From Bacteroides zoogleoformans (lineage in GTDB: Bacteria > Bacteroidota > Bacteroidia > Bacteroidales > Bacteroidaceae): a DNA stretch of 64,000 bases. Every line of letters starts with the position of its first letter. The first letter of the stretch is position 1. This document shows positions 9,362 to 17,413 of this stretch, one piece after another. The stretch is from NCBI RefSeq assembly GCF_002998435.1, contig NZ_CP027231.1, positions 2,211,001 to 2,275,000 on the forward strand, in the 5' to 3' direction. Position numbers and translations under genes: made by a program. Below the pieces are notes generated by a model that was not told the origin of the DNA, ran no database searches, and saw only the letters and a list, made by a program, of their open reading frames with translations.

Positions 9362-9949
9362 ATGAAAACCAAGAACATTCTCATCGCAGCCATTGCTGCA
9401 ACAGCACTCACATTCACCGCATGCGGCAACAAGCAAGCCAAGAACGCGGACAGTTCTACAACCGCCGAACAGACTTCAGGCGTACTCGGAATAGACAGCC
9501 TGCTGGCCGATGCCGAAGCATTGGCCAATCAGGAAGTGACCGTCGAAGGCGTATGCACGCATGCCTGCAAGCACGGTGCCACCAAGATTTTCCTGATGGG
9601 CAGCGACGACACGCAGACCATTCGTGTGGAAGCAGGCGAACTGGGTTCGTTCGACACGAAATGCGTCAACAGCATCGTGCGTGTGAAAGGTACGCTCATG
9701 GAACAGCGTGTGGACGAAGCCTACCTGCAAAAATGGGAATCTCAACTGAAAGAAGCTTCTGCCCAAAAGCACGGCGAAGAGGGTGAAGGCGGATGCAGCA
9801 CCGAGAAGAAAGCACGCAACGAAACGGCCAACACGCCCGAAGCACGCATCGCCGACTTCCGTGCCAAGATAGCCGACCGTCAGGCAAAAGAGGGGAAAGC
9901 CTATCTGTCTTTCTACTACATACAGGCCACCGGCTATGAGATTCAGTAA
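9362..9949 (+). CDS. Small Cys-bearing lipoprotein (OB-fold-like)
   Basis: 195 aa with a lipoprotein signal (AATALTFTACGNKQ). The core (EVTVEGVCTHACKHGATKIF ... LGSFDTKCVNSIVRVKGT) has the strand pattern of a small OB fold. It carries a conspicuous CTHACKH motif (CxxxCxH) and further Cys residues near FDTKC and GGCST, which could bind a metal or haem or form a disulfide. The C-terminal third is charged and helical. Its stop overlaps the PepSY-type gene by 14 nt, so the two are translationally coupled, suggesting a periplasmic handover to an inner-membrane protein. The ligand is unproven. Confidence 0.7.
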   Translation: MKTKNILIAAIAATALTFTACGNKQAKNADSSTTAEQTSGVLGIDSLLADAEALANQEVTVEGVCTHACKHGATKIFLMGSDDTQTIRVEAGELGSFDTKCVNSIVRVKGTLMEQRVDEAYLQKWESQLKEASAQKHGEEGEGGCSTEKKARNETANTPEARIADFRAKIADRQAKEGKAYLSFYYIQATGYEIQ

Positions 9950-10571
9950 GTCGCCGACGGAAGAAGGCATACCGAACGTCAAGAACGAGCGGCAACGCAA
10001 CACTCAAGGCAAGGCCGGCACGCTTCTGCGCAAGTGGTGCCGCCTTGTGCACCGCGACGTGTCGTTCTTCTTCTCGGGGATGGTGCTGATATACGCCATT
10101 TCGGGCATTGCGATGAACCACCGCAGCAGCTTCAATCCTCACTACTCGATAGAACGACAGGAGTACAAGCTGACCGAGGCGCTTCTCCCGCAAGCGGATA
10201 TCCGCAAGGAGGATGTGCTGAAGTTGCTGGAACCCATCGACGAAGCAGGCAACTACACCAAGCATTACTTCCCCAAAGAGGGCGAGATGAAGGTGTTTCT
10301 GAAAGGAGGTTCCAACGTGATGATAGACCTTGCCGACCGCCACGTGGTGTATGAGAAACTGACACGCCGTCCGTTGCTGAGCGCCCTGACCAAGCTGCAC
10401 TACAACCCCGGAAGCTGGTGGACACACTTCTCCGACTTGTTTGCGGGAGGACTTATCCTCATCACGCTGACAGGCCTCATCATGCTGAAAGGCCCGAAAG
10501 GATTGTGGGGACGCGGAGGAATAGAGTTGGCGGCGGGGATATTGATACCGCTGCTGTTTCTCTTTCTCTAA
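9936..10571 (+). CDS. PepSY-associated TM helix protein
   Basis: 211 aa. It has an N-terminal membrane helix (HRDVSFFFSGMVLIYAISGI), a periplasmic PepSY-like stretch (about residues 70-150), and a second membrane region (GGLILITLTGLIMLKG) followed by a very hydrophobic tail. Such proteins are found beside siderophore and haem receptors in Gram-negative bacteria, and some have ferric-reductase-like roles. The HRD and LHYNPGSWWTHFSD segments supply His residues at the membrane faces, as in that family. It overlaps the preceding lipoprotein gene by 14 nt. A role in reducing or releasing an imported metal complex is an inference from family and position. Confidence 0.78.
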   Translation: MRFSKSPTEEGIPNVKNERQRNTQGKAGTLLRKWCRLVHRDVSFFFSGMVLIYAISGIAMNHRSSFNPHYSIERQEYKLTEALLPQADIRKEDVLKLLEPIDEAGNYTKHYFPKEGEMKVFLKGGSNVMIDLADRHVVYEKLTRRPLLSALTKLHYNPGSWWTHFSDLFAGGLILITLTGLIMLKGPKGLWGRGGIELAAGILIPLLFLFL

Positions 10572-10764
10572 AGCCTCTCTCCCCGTCTCCTGTCCCATAG
10601 GGAGGGGGGAGGGGGTTCGGACTGTCTGATCCCTGCAAGGAGCATTTTATCCTTGCAAGGGCAATATGTATAATATGTAACATGAACTTTTTTATTTCAT
10701 CTCCTTTCCTACTCTTTTCCCTCTCCCCTCCCTATGGGGGAGAGGCCGGGGGAGAGGCCGGAGT
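10571..10764. repeat. GC-rich inverted repeat pair (MITE-like)
   Basis: Two copies of a C-then-G-rich palindromic repeat, AAGCCTCTCTCCCCG...CATAGGGAGGGGGGAG at 10571-10615 and its inverted counterpart at 10720-10764, bracket about 100 bp containing a smaller hairpin (CCTGCAAGGA/TCCTTGCAAGG). Related copies occur at 18829-18880 and inside the recombinase gene at 13994-14033. The element separates the PepSY gene from the ABC transporter genes and might be transcribed as a strong hairpin. Confidence 0.7.
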
Positions 10765-10775
10765 TTCTTTAATCA

Positions 10776-11663
10776 ATGGAAAATATCATTGAATGCAATA
10801 ACCTGACGCACTACTACGGCAAACGGTTGATATACGAGAACCTCAGCTTCAGTGTTCCGCAAGGGCGCATTCTGGGGCTGCTGGGGAAGAACGGAACGGG
10901 CAAGACCACCACCATCAACATCTTGAGCGGCTACCTGACGCCCCGTTCGGGACAATGTTTCATCTTCGGAGAGAACATACAGACCATGCCGCCGGCCTTG
11001 CGCCGAAACATCGGACTGCTCATCGAGGGACATGTGCAATACCAGTTCATGACCATCCGCGAGATTGAGCGGTTTTATGCCGCCTTCTATCCCGGACAGT
11101 GGCGGAAGGAGGCCTACTACGACCTGATGAACAAGCTGAAAGTGGCGCCCAAGCAGCGCATCTCGCGCATGTCGTGCGGACAGCGCTCGCAAGTGGCGCT
11201 GGGTCTGATTTTGGCACAGAATCCGGAGCTGCTGGTACTGGACGACTTCTCGCTGGGACTCGACCCCGGCTACCGCCGCCTCTTCGTAGATTACCTGCGC
11301 GACTATGCCCGCTCGGAGAACAAAACCGTCTTCCTGACCTCGCACATCATTCAAGACATGGAACGCCTGATAGACGACTGCATCATCATGGACTACGGCA
11401 GCATCCTGATTCAACAACCCGTCAGGGAACTGCTCGACACGATACGCCGCTACACCTGCACCGTGCCCGAAGGCTATACCTTGCCGGAGGATGCGGACTT
11501 CCATCATCCCGCCGTGATACGCAACACGCTGGAGACATTCTCCTTCCTCACTCGGCAAGAAGTGGAAGCCCGGTTCGCCGCCCTGCAAGTGCCCTACAGT
11601 CAACTGAAATGTGAAACCGTCAATCTGGAAGACGCCTTCATCGGCCTCACCGGGAAATATTAA
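10776..11663 (+). CDS. ABC transporter ATP-binding protein
   Basis: 295 aa with Walker A GKNGTGKTT (about residue 36), an ABC signature in degenerate form (MSCGQRSQVALG rather than LSGGQ), Walker B LLVLDDFSLGLD and the H-loop TSHII. It is the nucleotide-binding subunit of an ABC-2-type transporter, energizing the permease encoded 7 nt downstream. The LSGGQ loop altered to MSCGQ is worth noting; a Cys in this loop is tolerated in some exporters. The C-terminal extension after the H-loop is typical of the CcmA/NatA-like group. Whether it belongs to the same transcript as the upstream genes is uncertain because of the 204-nt repeat-filled gap. Confidence 0.93.
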   Translation: MENIIECNNLTHYYGKRLIYENLSFSVPQGRILGLLGKNGTGKTTTINILSGYLTPRSGQCFIFGENIQTMPPALRRNIGLLIEGHVQYQFMTIREIERFYAAFYPGQWRKEAYYDLMNKLKVAPKQRISRMSCGQRSQVALGLILAQNPELLVLDDFSLGLDPGYRRLFVDYLRDYARSENKTVFLTSHIIQDMERLIDDCIIMDYGSILIQQPVRELLDTIRRYTCTVPEGYTLPEDADFHHPAVIRNTLETFSFLTRQEVEARFAALQVPYSQLKCETVNLEDAFIGLTGKY

Positions 11664-11670
11664 GAAAGAA

Positions 11671-12339
11671 ATGAACGCTATATTTTATAAAGAATGGATT
11701 AAGACGCGCTGGTACCTGCTGCTCGCCTTCTTCGTCACCACGGGCTTTGCCGGATACTGCATGCTGCGCGTCAATCGCGTGGTCGAACTGAAAGGCGCCG
11801 CCCACGTCTGGGAGGTGATGCTGATGCGCGACGTCATCTTCGTGGACTTGCTGCAATACATCCCCCTGCTGGCGGGCATCTTGCTGGCGTTGGTGCAGTT
11901 CATCCCCGAGATGTATCACAAATGCCTGAAGCTGACGTTGCACCTGCCCTATCCGCAACTGCGGATGATAAACCTCATGCTGCTCTACGGCCTGCTGGCA
12001 CTGACCGTCTGCTTTGCCGCGAACTTCCTGCTGATGTTCGTCTATCTGCAGGGCGTGCTTGCCTCCGAGCTCTACACGCGCATCCTGCTGACGGCCGCCA
12101 CTTGGTACGTGGCCGGCCTCTGCGCCTATTCGCTCACGGCATGGGTGTGCCTGGAGCCTACCTGGAAACGGCGGGTGTTCAATCTGGCGGTGACGCTGTT
12201 GCTGCTGCGCATCTTCTTCCTCTCCTCCGAGCCCGAGGCATACAACGGTTTTCTGCCGTGGCTTGTCGTCTACAGCCTGCTGTGCGTCAGCCTCTCGTGG
12301 ATTTCCGTCCTGCGCTTCAAGGCGGGCAGGCAAGACTGA
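11671..12339 (+). CDS. ABC transporter permease (ABC-2-like)
   Basis: 222 aa from ATG 11671 (MNAIFYKEWIKTRWYLLLAF), 7 nt after the ATPase stop; a more upstream in-frame start would lie inside the ATPase gene. The N-terminal FYKEWIKTRW stretch, a cytosolic amphipathic segment before the first helix, is typical of ABC-2 permeases. About six membrane helices follow. It would form the membrane channel with the preceding ATPase. The substrate and direction of transport are unknown. Confidence 0.85.
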   Translation: MNAIFYKEWIKTRWYLLLAFFVTTGFAGYCMLRVNRVVELKGAAHVWEVMLMRDVIFVDLLQYIPLLAGILLALVQFIPEMYHKCLKLTLHLPYPQLRMINLMLLYGLLALTVCFAANFLLMFVYLQGVLASELYTRILLTAATWYVAGLCAYSLTAWVCLEPTWKRRVFNLAVTLLLLRIFFLSSEPEAYNGFLPWLVVYSLLCVSLSWISVLRFKAGRQD

Positions 12340-12375
12340 CCTCACCCCATTCAATCATTAAAGCATAACAAAGAG

Positions 12376-13410
12376 ATGAAACGTTTTAGTCAACTATTCC
12401 TATACCTCACGGTGGCGTTGTTGCTCCTCTGGCAACTGCCGTGGTGCTACGCATTCTTCGCCTCCAAGCCTTCGCGCACGCCTTTCGCCCTATACAGTTG
12501 CGTGATTGGCGACTTCCTCTCCATCGGTTACGACGAGGCCACCGGCATGATACGGCGCGATCGCTCGGGCAACAATTATACGCAGGAACAGACAGACAGC
12601 ATCCTGCCCCTGTTCTACGTCCGGCAACTGATGGCCGACGAGCGCTTCCCCGACACTCTGAAGGGGGTGCCCGTCACACCGCGCGAGGTGCAGCGCACCA
12701 ACTTCAACTTCCGTGTATCGGCGTCGGAAGTCAATACCGCCGTCGTCCCCTTGTATCCGTTGTTGGAGAGCATGTCGAAGCGGGTGGACCTGGCCATGCC
12801 GGATGATGTATTCCGCATCACCCCGAGAGGCATTGAGTTCGTTGTGATGGACAGTAACAGCGTGGACAAGGCGAAGAGCGCGAAGTTTACGGAGGCGCTC
12901 GTGAAGAAAGGCTTCCGCTTTCCCGCCTCTCGTATAGCCGGCAACCCAAACCCTCGGAAAGAATACGATGAAGGATACCTCATTCTGGACGATGAGGGCA
13001 AGCTGTTCCACCTGAAGCAGGTTCGGGGCCGTCCCTACGTGCGCGCCATCCCCCTGCCCGAAGGACTGCACGCCAAATACCTTTTCATCACGGAGTTCTC
13101 CGACCGCAAGACACTGGGATACCTCACCGATGCCGACCATTCCTTCTACGTATTGATGAACAAGACCTACGAAGTGATAAAGACCGGACTGCCCTCCTAC
13201 AATCCGGAGACGGACAAGCTCACCATCTTCGGCAATATGTTCGACTGGACGGTTTGCGTTGTGACGCCCGAGGCGGAAGAATACTATGCGCTGTCTGCCG
13301 ACGACTTCTCGCTCATCGACTCGATGCGCATCCCGATCTCCGACGGCCCGATGCCCGGACTGCACTTCACCTCGTACACGGATAAGTACGTCAAGCCGCA
13401 CTTCTTCTGA
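12376..13410 (+). CDS. DUF4857 domain protein
   Basis: 344 aa with a single N-terminal membrane helix (LYLTVALLLLWQLPWCYAFF), then a large presumably periplasmic domain made of repeated strand-turn motifs (EGYLILDDEGKLFHLKQ, TDADHSFYVLMNKTYEVIKT, EEYYALSADDFSL) that look like a beta-propeller-type repeat. It lies 36 nt after the ABC permease and is the last gene of the cluster. DUF4857 proteins are Bacteroidota-specific and of unknown function; the link with ABC-2 transporters suggests an extracytoplasmic partner of the transporter. It is followed by a long hairpin at 13443. Confidence 0.8.
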   Translation: MKRFSQLFLYLTVALLLLWQLPWCYAFFASKPSRTPFALYSCVIGDFLSIGYDEATGMIRRDRSGNNYTQEQTDSILPLFYVRQLMADERFPDTLKGVPVTPREVQRTNFNFRVSASEVNTAVVPLYPLLESMSKRVDLAMPDDVFRITPRGIEFVVMDSNSVDKAKSAKFTEALVKKGFRFPASRIAGNPNPRKEYDEGYLILDDEGKLFHLKQVRGRPYVRAIPLPEGLHAKYLFITEFSDRKTLGYLTDADHSFYVLMNKTYEVIKTGLPSYNPETDKLTIFGNMFDWTVCVVTPEAEEYYALSADDFSLIDSMRIPISDGPMPGLHFTSYTDKYVKPHFF

Positions 13411-13442
13411 CAAGCACTGCTTGCTTGTTCTCCATAAGATAC

Positions 13443-13530
13443 AACGTTTCCCTGAAAGGGCGATGGATGCCGAAAGCTCACACTCACTTTCGCTGTTGCA
13501 TATCGCCCGTGTAAGGGAAACGTTTATTTT
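13443..13530 (+). terminator. Long compound hairpin ending the cluster
   Basis: Nested stems AACGTTTCCCT/AGGGAAACGTT (13443-13453 with 13514-13524) and GGGCGAT/ATCGCCC (13458-13464 with 13502-13508) enclose a smaller GAAAG/CTTTC stem, and the outer stem is followed by TATTTTTG. It lies 32 nt after the DUF4857 stop and fits a terminator. It is far larger than most, so a structured RNA or a protein-binding site is also possible. Confidence 0.6.
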
Positions 13531-13561
13531 TGTCTGCATAATCACTTAAACCAATCGAGAG

Positions 13562-14647
13562 ATGATCTATTTTTTACCAAGTTTTAGGCAGGCGGGCCAT
13601 ACAATTGAGCCCGGCATAGAGCAACCTGCCGGGAAAAAACGGAAGCCGGTTCCGATGCTTTCCGTTTGTGCCGAGCAGGCACCCCGTGGCGTAAGTCGTT
13701 CCACGGCGGAAAATTACCGTACGGCAGTGCGCTCCTTCATCCGCTTCTGCGGCAACACAGATGTCCCCGTATCGGCGCTCAACGCCGACAATGTGCGCCG
13801 CTACGAGCGTTGGCTGCAAGACCGTGGCGTATGCCCCAACACCTCCTCGTGCTACATGCGCTCCTTGCGCGCCATCCACAACAAAGCGGCCTCGAAGCGG
13901 CTCGTGAAGGACAGGAAGCCCTTCAAGGGCGTGTTCACGGGCAACTCTCCCACGGTGAAGCGCGGCATCACCACAGGGGAGTTGCGCAGGCTCAAAAGCC
14001 TCTCCCCCGCAGGAGGCGGGGCAGAGGCCGGGGAAGCCGGGAGGAAGCGGACAGCCGTGGAGGCTGCGGCCCTGGACTTCTTCCTCTTCTCGTTCTACGC
14101 CATGGGCATGCCCTTCGCGGACCTGGCCGGCCTCCGGCGCCCGCAGGTCAGGGACGGGGTGCTTACCTACCGGCGGCGCAAGACCGGCCGGCAGGTCAGG
14201 GTGACGCTGGAACCCTGCATGCTCGACATACTGGACAAGTATGCGACGCGGGAGTCGGACTACCTCTTTCCCATATTATATAAGATGAAAGGCGGTGAGA
14301 AAGACCGGACGAAAGGCGGTGATACGGACAAGGGGAAAGACGGCGGTAAGGGCAGGACGAAACGTGGAAATCCTGTGGAAGTCTCCTACTCCTCGGCGCT
14401 GAACCGCTACAACCGCGCGCTCAAGACCCTTGCCCGTGAGGCGGGAATAGCGGTGAACCTGACCTCCTACGTCGCCCGCCACTCCTGGGCGAGCATCGCC
14501 TACGAGGGGAACGTCGACCTGCCCGTCATCTCCAAGGCATTGGGGCATACCGACACCAAGACGACACTCATATACATCGGGGAGATAAACGACACGCGGC
14601 CGGCATCGGCCAACCGCAAACTGCTGGAAGAGGTTTTCCCGTCCTGA
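13562..14647 (+). CDS. Tyrosine site-specific recombinase (probable fimbrial-switch invertase)
   Basis: 361 aa with a SAM-like core-binding N-terminus (RSTAENYRTAVRSFIRFCGN) and a C-terminal catalytic domain with ARHSWAS (box II), LGHTDTKTTLIY (box II His and nucleophile Tyr) and a conventional tail. Where many relatives carry the first catalytic Arg (FYTRGMSF) this protein reads FYAMGMPF, so that Arg seems displaced or absent. Two low-complexity insertions are present: KSLSPAGGGAEAGEAG, encoded by a copy of the dispersed GC-rich repeat, and a Lys/Gly/Asp-rich stretch at 14277-14375. The gene sits 50 nt before a 23-bp inverted-repeat-bounded segment in front of a fimbrial operon, so its likely job is to invert that segment. 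It could instead be an integrase of a decayed element. Confidence 0.85.
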   Translation: MIYFLPSFRQAGHTIEPGIEQPAGKKRKPVPMLSVCAEQAPRGVSRSTAENYRTAVRSFIRFCGNTDVPVSALNADNVRRYERWLQDRGVCPNTSSCYMRSLRAIHNKAASKRLVKDRKPFKGVFTGNSPTVKRGITTGELRRLKSLSPAGGGAEAGEAGRKRTAVEAAALDFFLFSFYAMGMPFADLAGLRRPQVRDGVLTYRRRKTGRQVRVTLEPCMLDILDKYATRESDYLFPILYKMKGGEKDRTKGGDTDKGKDGGKGRTKRGNPVEVSYSSALNRYNRALKTLAREAGIAVNLTSYVARHSWASIAYEGNVDLPVISKALGHTDTKTTLIYIGEINDTRPASANRKLLEEVFPS

Positions 14648-14697
14648 AAGGAATTGCCATATCCCGGGGGATCCGCCATGAAAGAGAACCCCCTTTC

Positions 14698-14961
14698 CAC
14701 ACCTCTTGGCAAGAGGTGTGACCCCTCCCGTAACTGCCTGCAAATAAAAGGCTTTTATTTAATATATACAAATATTTGTGAGAAAAAATGCATCCCCGCC
14801 CCGTGCAAACGACTGCACCGTGATGTTTACAACCCCAGGTCCGGCCCTCCTGCCGCAAGAGGCCGGAACCTGCCGGCCGTCCCGCCTTTCCTTCCCTTTC
14901 CCCCGAGTGGAAATTTCCTTATGCCTTTTCCCGTCCCCCACACCTCTTGCCAAGAGGTGTG
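14698..14961. repeat. Invertible segment bounded by 23-bp inverted repeats
   Basis: The sites at 14698-14720 and 14939-14961 each consist of 11-bp arms CACACCTCTTG and CAAGAGGTGTG around one central base, G in the left site and C in the right, making the two sites exact inverted copies. They enclose 218 bp of non-coding DNA carrying one good promoter. The 420-nt gap between 14647 and 15068 otherwise holds no gene. The position between a tyrosine recombinase and a fimbrillin operon matches known Bacteroides DNA-inversion switches. Confidence 0.82.
14741..14772 (-). promoter_or_regulatory. Promoter inside the invertible segment, facing away from the fimbrial genes
   Basis: On the minus strand, TTTG (14769-14772) is followed after 20 nt by TTTATTTG (14741-14748), a 7-of-8 fit to the -7 consensus as positioned by the TTTG. 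No comparable pair reads rightward. The present orientation therefore looks OFF for the downstream DUF3575/DUF5119/fimbrillin genes; inversion would point it at the gene at 15068. Confidence 0.6.
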
Positions 14962-15067
14962 ACTCCCGGAACACCTGCCCGAAGCCGCCCCGACAAGGAC
15001 ATGACAGGTCCCCGGACAAGCGGACGGGCGGGCGGACGGACAGCCGGTACGGTTACCCGTCCGAGAG

Positions 15068-16342
15068 ATGAAAAAGATGTATAACCCTTATTCACAGGCA
15101 ATGAAAAGACCCTTCCTCCTCCTGCTTTTCCTGCTTTCCCTGGGGCATTCCCGGGGACAGGAATCCGACTTCCGCCGCGGCACGGATTCCGTGCGCGTCT
15201 ATTTCCGTCAGGGCGAATCGCGCCTCGACCCCTATTTCCGTGAGAACGGCGCGCGCGTTCGCGCCTTCACCGAACGTTTCAGTGCCCTGCTCCGGGACCC
15301 CTCGCGGCGCATACGGGGCCTGCGGGTCACCGCAGGCGCCTCCCCCGAGGGAAGCACGGCATTGAACCAGCGTCTCTCCGAGCGGAGGGCCGAGGCCATC
15401 CGGCAGCTGGTCTCCGGCTACTTCCCCCATGAGTTCGGGTGGCTCTCCACCGTGCCCAAGGGCGTGGACTGGCAGGGACTGGAAAAGCTCGTGCTGGCGG
15501 ACGAATACATGCCTTACCGCCACGAAGTGCTCGACATCCTCCGTTACACCCCCGAGTGGGTCACCGCCGGCGGCAAGGTGGCCGACGGCCGCAAGCGCCG
15601 TCTGGCCATGGCGGGCGGGGGCTACGCCTGGCGCTACATGGAGAGCCGCTTCTTCCCCGAGCTGCGCGCCTCCACCCTGCACGTGTGGTACGAGACAGAG
15701 GAGGCGCAACAGGCCGTGAAGGACACCGTCTACATCCTCCCGCCCGAACAGGCTGAGGCCGTACCAGCGCCGCAGGATCGCAGACCTTTCTACATGGCGC
15801 TGAAGACCAACCTGCTCTATGACGCCCTCGCCGTTCCCAACATCGGGCTGGAGTTCTACTTGGGCCGCGGCTGGTCGGTAGCCGGCAACTGGATGTACAC
15901 CTGGCTCAAGAGCGACAGCCGCCACCGTTACCACCGCATCTATGGCGGCGACCTCGAGCTCCGCCGCTGGCTGAGCTACGGCAAGAAGCCGCTGACCGGG
16001 CACCACATAGGGCTTTACGGCCAGCTGCTGACCTACGACTTAGAGTGGGGCGGCAAGGGCTATCTGGGCGACCGCTGGAGCTACGGGGGCGGCATCGCCT
16101 ACGGCTACTCCGCCCCCATCGGACGCAGGCTGAACCTCGACTTCAGCATCGGCATCGGCTACTTGGGCGGCGAATACTTCGAGTACATCCCCAAGGGATG
16201 GTGCGAGACCCACCGGAAAGAGTGCTACCTGTGGCAGGCCACCCGGCAGCGCCGCTGGTTCGGCCCCACCAAGGCCGAGGTGTCGCTGGTATGGCTGCTG
16301 GGACATGATAACGTAAACACGAAGAAAGGAGGCAAACGATGA
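15068..16342 (+). CDS. DUF3575 domain protein with OmpA-like N-terminal domain
   Basis: 424 aa from ATG 15068; an in-frame ATG at 15101 (MKRPFLLLLFLLSLGHSRGQ) gives a cleaner signal peptide and may be the true start. Residues about 30-150 resemble an OmpA-type domain (VYFRQGESRLDPYF and GASPEGSTALNQRLSERRAE). The C-terminal DUF3575 region (ALKTNLLYDALAVPNIGLEF to SLVWLLGHDN) looks like an outer-membrane barrel. In Bacteroidales fimbrial loci this family accompanies fimbrillins and probably helps anchor or assemble them. It overlaps the DUF5119 gene by 4 nt (ATGA), so it is the first gene of an operon controlled by the invertible segment. Confidence 0.85.
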   Translation: MKKMYNPYSQAMKRPFLLLLFLLSLGHSRGQESDFRRGTDSVRVYFRQGESRLDPYFRENGARVRAFTERFSALLRDPSRRIRGLRVTAGASPEGSTALNQRLSERRAEAIRQLVSGYFPHEFGWLSTVPKGVDWQGLEKLVLADEYMPYRHEVLDILRYTPEWVTAGGKVADGRKRRLAMAGGGYAWRYMESRFFPELRASTLHVWYETEEAQQAVKDTVYILPPEQAEAVPAPQDRRPFYMALKTNLLYDALAVPNIGLEFYLGRGWSVAGNWMYTWLKSDSRHRYHRIYGGDLELRRWLSYGKKPLTGHHIGLYGQLLTYDLEWGGKGYLGDRWSYGGGIAYGYSAPIGRRLNLDFSIGIGYLGGEYFEYIPKGWCETHRKECYLWQATRQRRWFGPTKAEVSLVWLLGHDNVNTKKGGKR

Positions 16343-17388
16343 AAACCGAGAATATGATGAAAACCGGAAGACACCCGCTCACGTCCCGCCCGCTGCGGGC
16401 CCTCGGCACCGCGGGCGCCGCCGTAGCGCTGACACTCTGCGCGGCCCTGATTGCCGCGCTCATCACCGGCACACTCTCATCCTGCGACCACAAGACTTTC
16501 TGCGACCCCGAGCCGGCCGTGTCGAAGGTGCATGTCGTCTTCGACTGGCGCAAGGCTCCCGGAGCGGCCGTCACCGGCATGAGCCTCTATCTCTATCCCA
16601 CGGCCGGCGGTGAGATGCTGCGCTACGACTTCGACAACGCCCTTGGCGGCGTGGTGGAGATCCCTCCCGGCAACTACCGGGCCCTGTTCCTGAACAACGA
16701 CACGGAGACCACGCTGCTGCGCGGCACCGACGCCTACGGAACCTTCGAGGCCTACACCCGTCCCTCCTACCTGCTCGAGCCGCTTGGCATACAGAGCAGC
16801 CCGTCGGAGGCCAACCCCACGGGCGAGGAGGTGGCACTGCCCACAGACCCCGTATGGGGCGGCCGGGACGGGGCTGTGGAGGTGCCCGCGGCAAAGGCCG
16901 TCGGCGAGGGGGCATACGACCATCAGCTGACGTTCTATCCCGAGCGGGAGACCTCGCGCTACACGGTGGAGGTGCGTAACGCCGAGAACCTGCGCTACGT
17001 GTCGGCCCTGAGCTTCTCCCTGTCGGGGCTGTCGGGCAGCATGGCCCTGGCTTCCGACGCCCGCTCGCCGCTACGCACCACCATCCCGTTCGAGGGGCGC
17101 ACCAACGCCGACGCCGGCACCGCCACGGGCCATTTCCACGCCTTCGGCCTCCCGTCCTCGGGCAACAAGCTGCGCACGCTGGTGATATACGTCATCCTCA
17201 CGGACGGGAGCAAGCAGTTCTACTCGTTCGACGTGAGCGGCCAGGTGAACGACGCCCCCGACCCCCTGAACGTGCGCATAGTGATAGACGGGCTGAAGCT
17301 GCCACACCCCATAGTGGAGCCGGGAGGGGGAGGTTTCCAACCCTCTGTGGACGACTGGGTGGGCGAGACGATAGAGATGGAGATGTAG
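16339..17388 (+). CDS. DUF5119 lipoprotein, fimbrial-locus component
   Basis: 349 aa with an unusually long signal: a charged stretch of about 15 residues, then AVALTLCAALIAALITGTLS and the lipobox Cys (SSCDHK). The mature protein has strands typical of fimbrillin-related sandwiches (VHVVFDWRKAPGAAVTGMSL, VEIPPGNYRALFLNND). DUF5119 proteins are Mfa2/FimB-like partners of fimbrillins in Bacteroides and are thought to act as anchors or minor subunits. The start overlaps the preceding stop (ATGA). High GC and strong codon bias match the flanking fimbrial genes. Its role is inferred from locus structure. Confidence 0.82.
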   Translation: MKTENMMKTGRHPLTSRPLRALGTAGAAVALTLCAALIAALITGTLSSCDHKTFCDPEPAVSKVHVVFDWRKAPGAAVTGMSLYLYPTAGGEMLRYDFDNALGGVVEIPPGNYRALFLNNDTETTLLRGTDAYGTFEAYTRPSYLLEPLGIQSSPSEANPTGEEVALPTDPVWGGRDGAVEVPAAKAVGEGAYDHQLTFYPERETSRYTVEVRNAENLRYVSALSFSLSGLSGSMALASDARSPLRTTIPFEGRTNADAGTATGHFHAFGLPSSGNKLRTLVIYVILTDGSKQFYSFDVSGQVNDAPDPLNVRIVIDGLKLPHPIVEPGGGGFQPSVDDWVGETIEMEM

Positions 17389-17413
17389 CCGCCGTCCGGC
17401 CCTCGGCCGGAGG

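Noticed and set aside
14698..14961. Two back-to-back terminators instead of recombination sites
   Set aside because: The 23-bp sites have an 11-bp stem with a 1-nt loop and no T-run, they are exact inverted copies, and they sit beside a recombinase.
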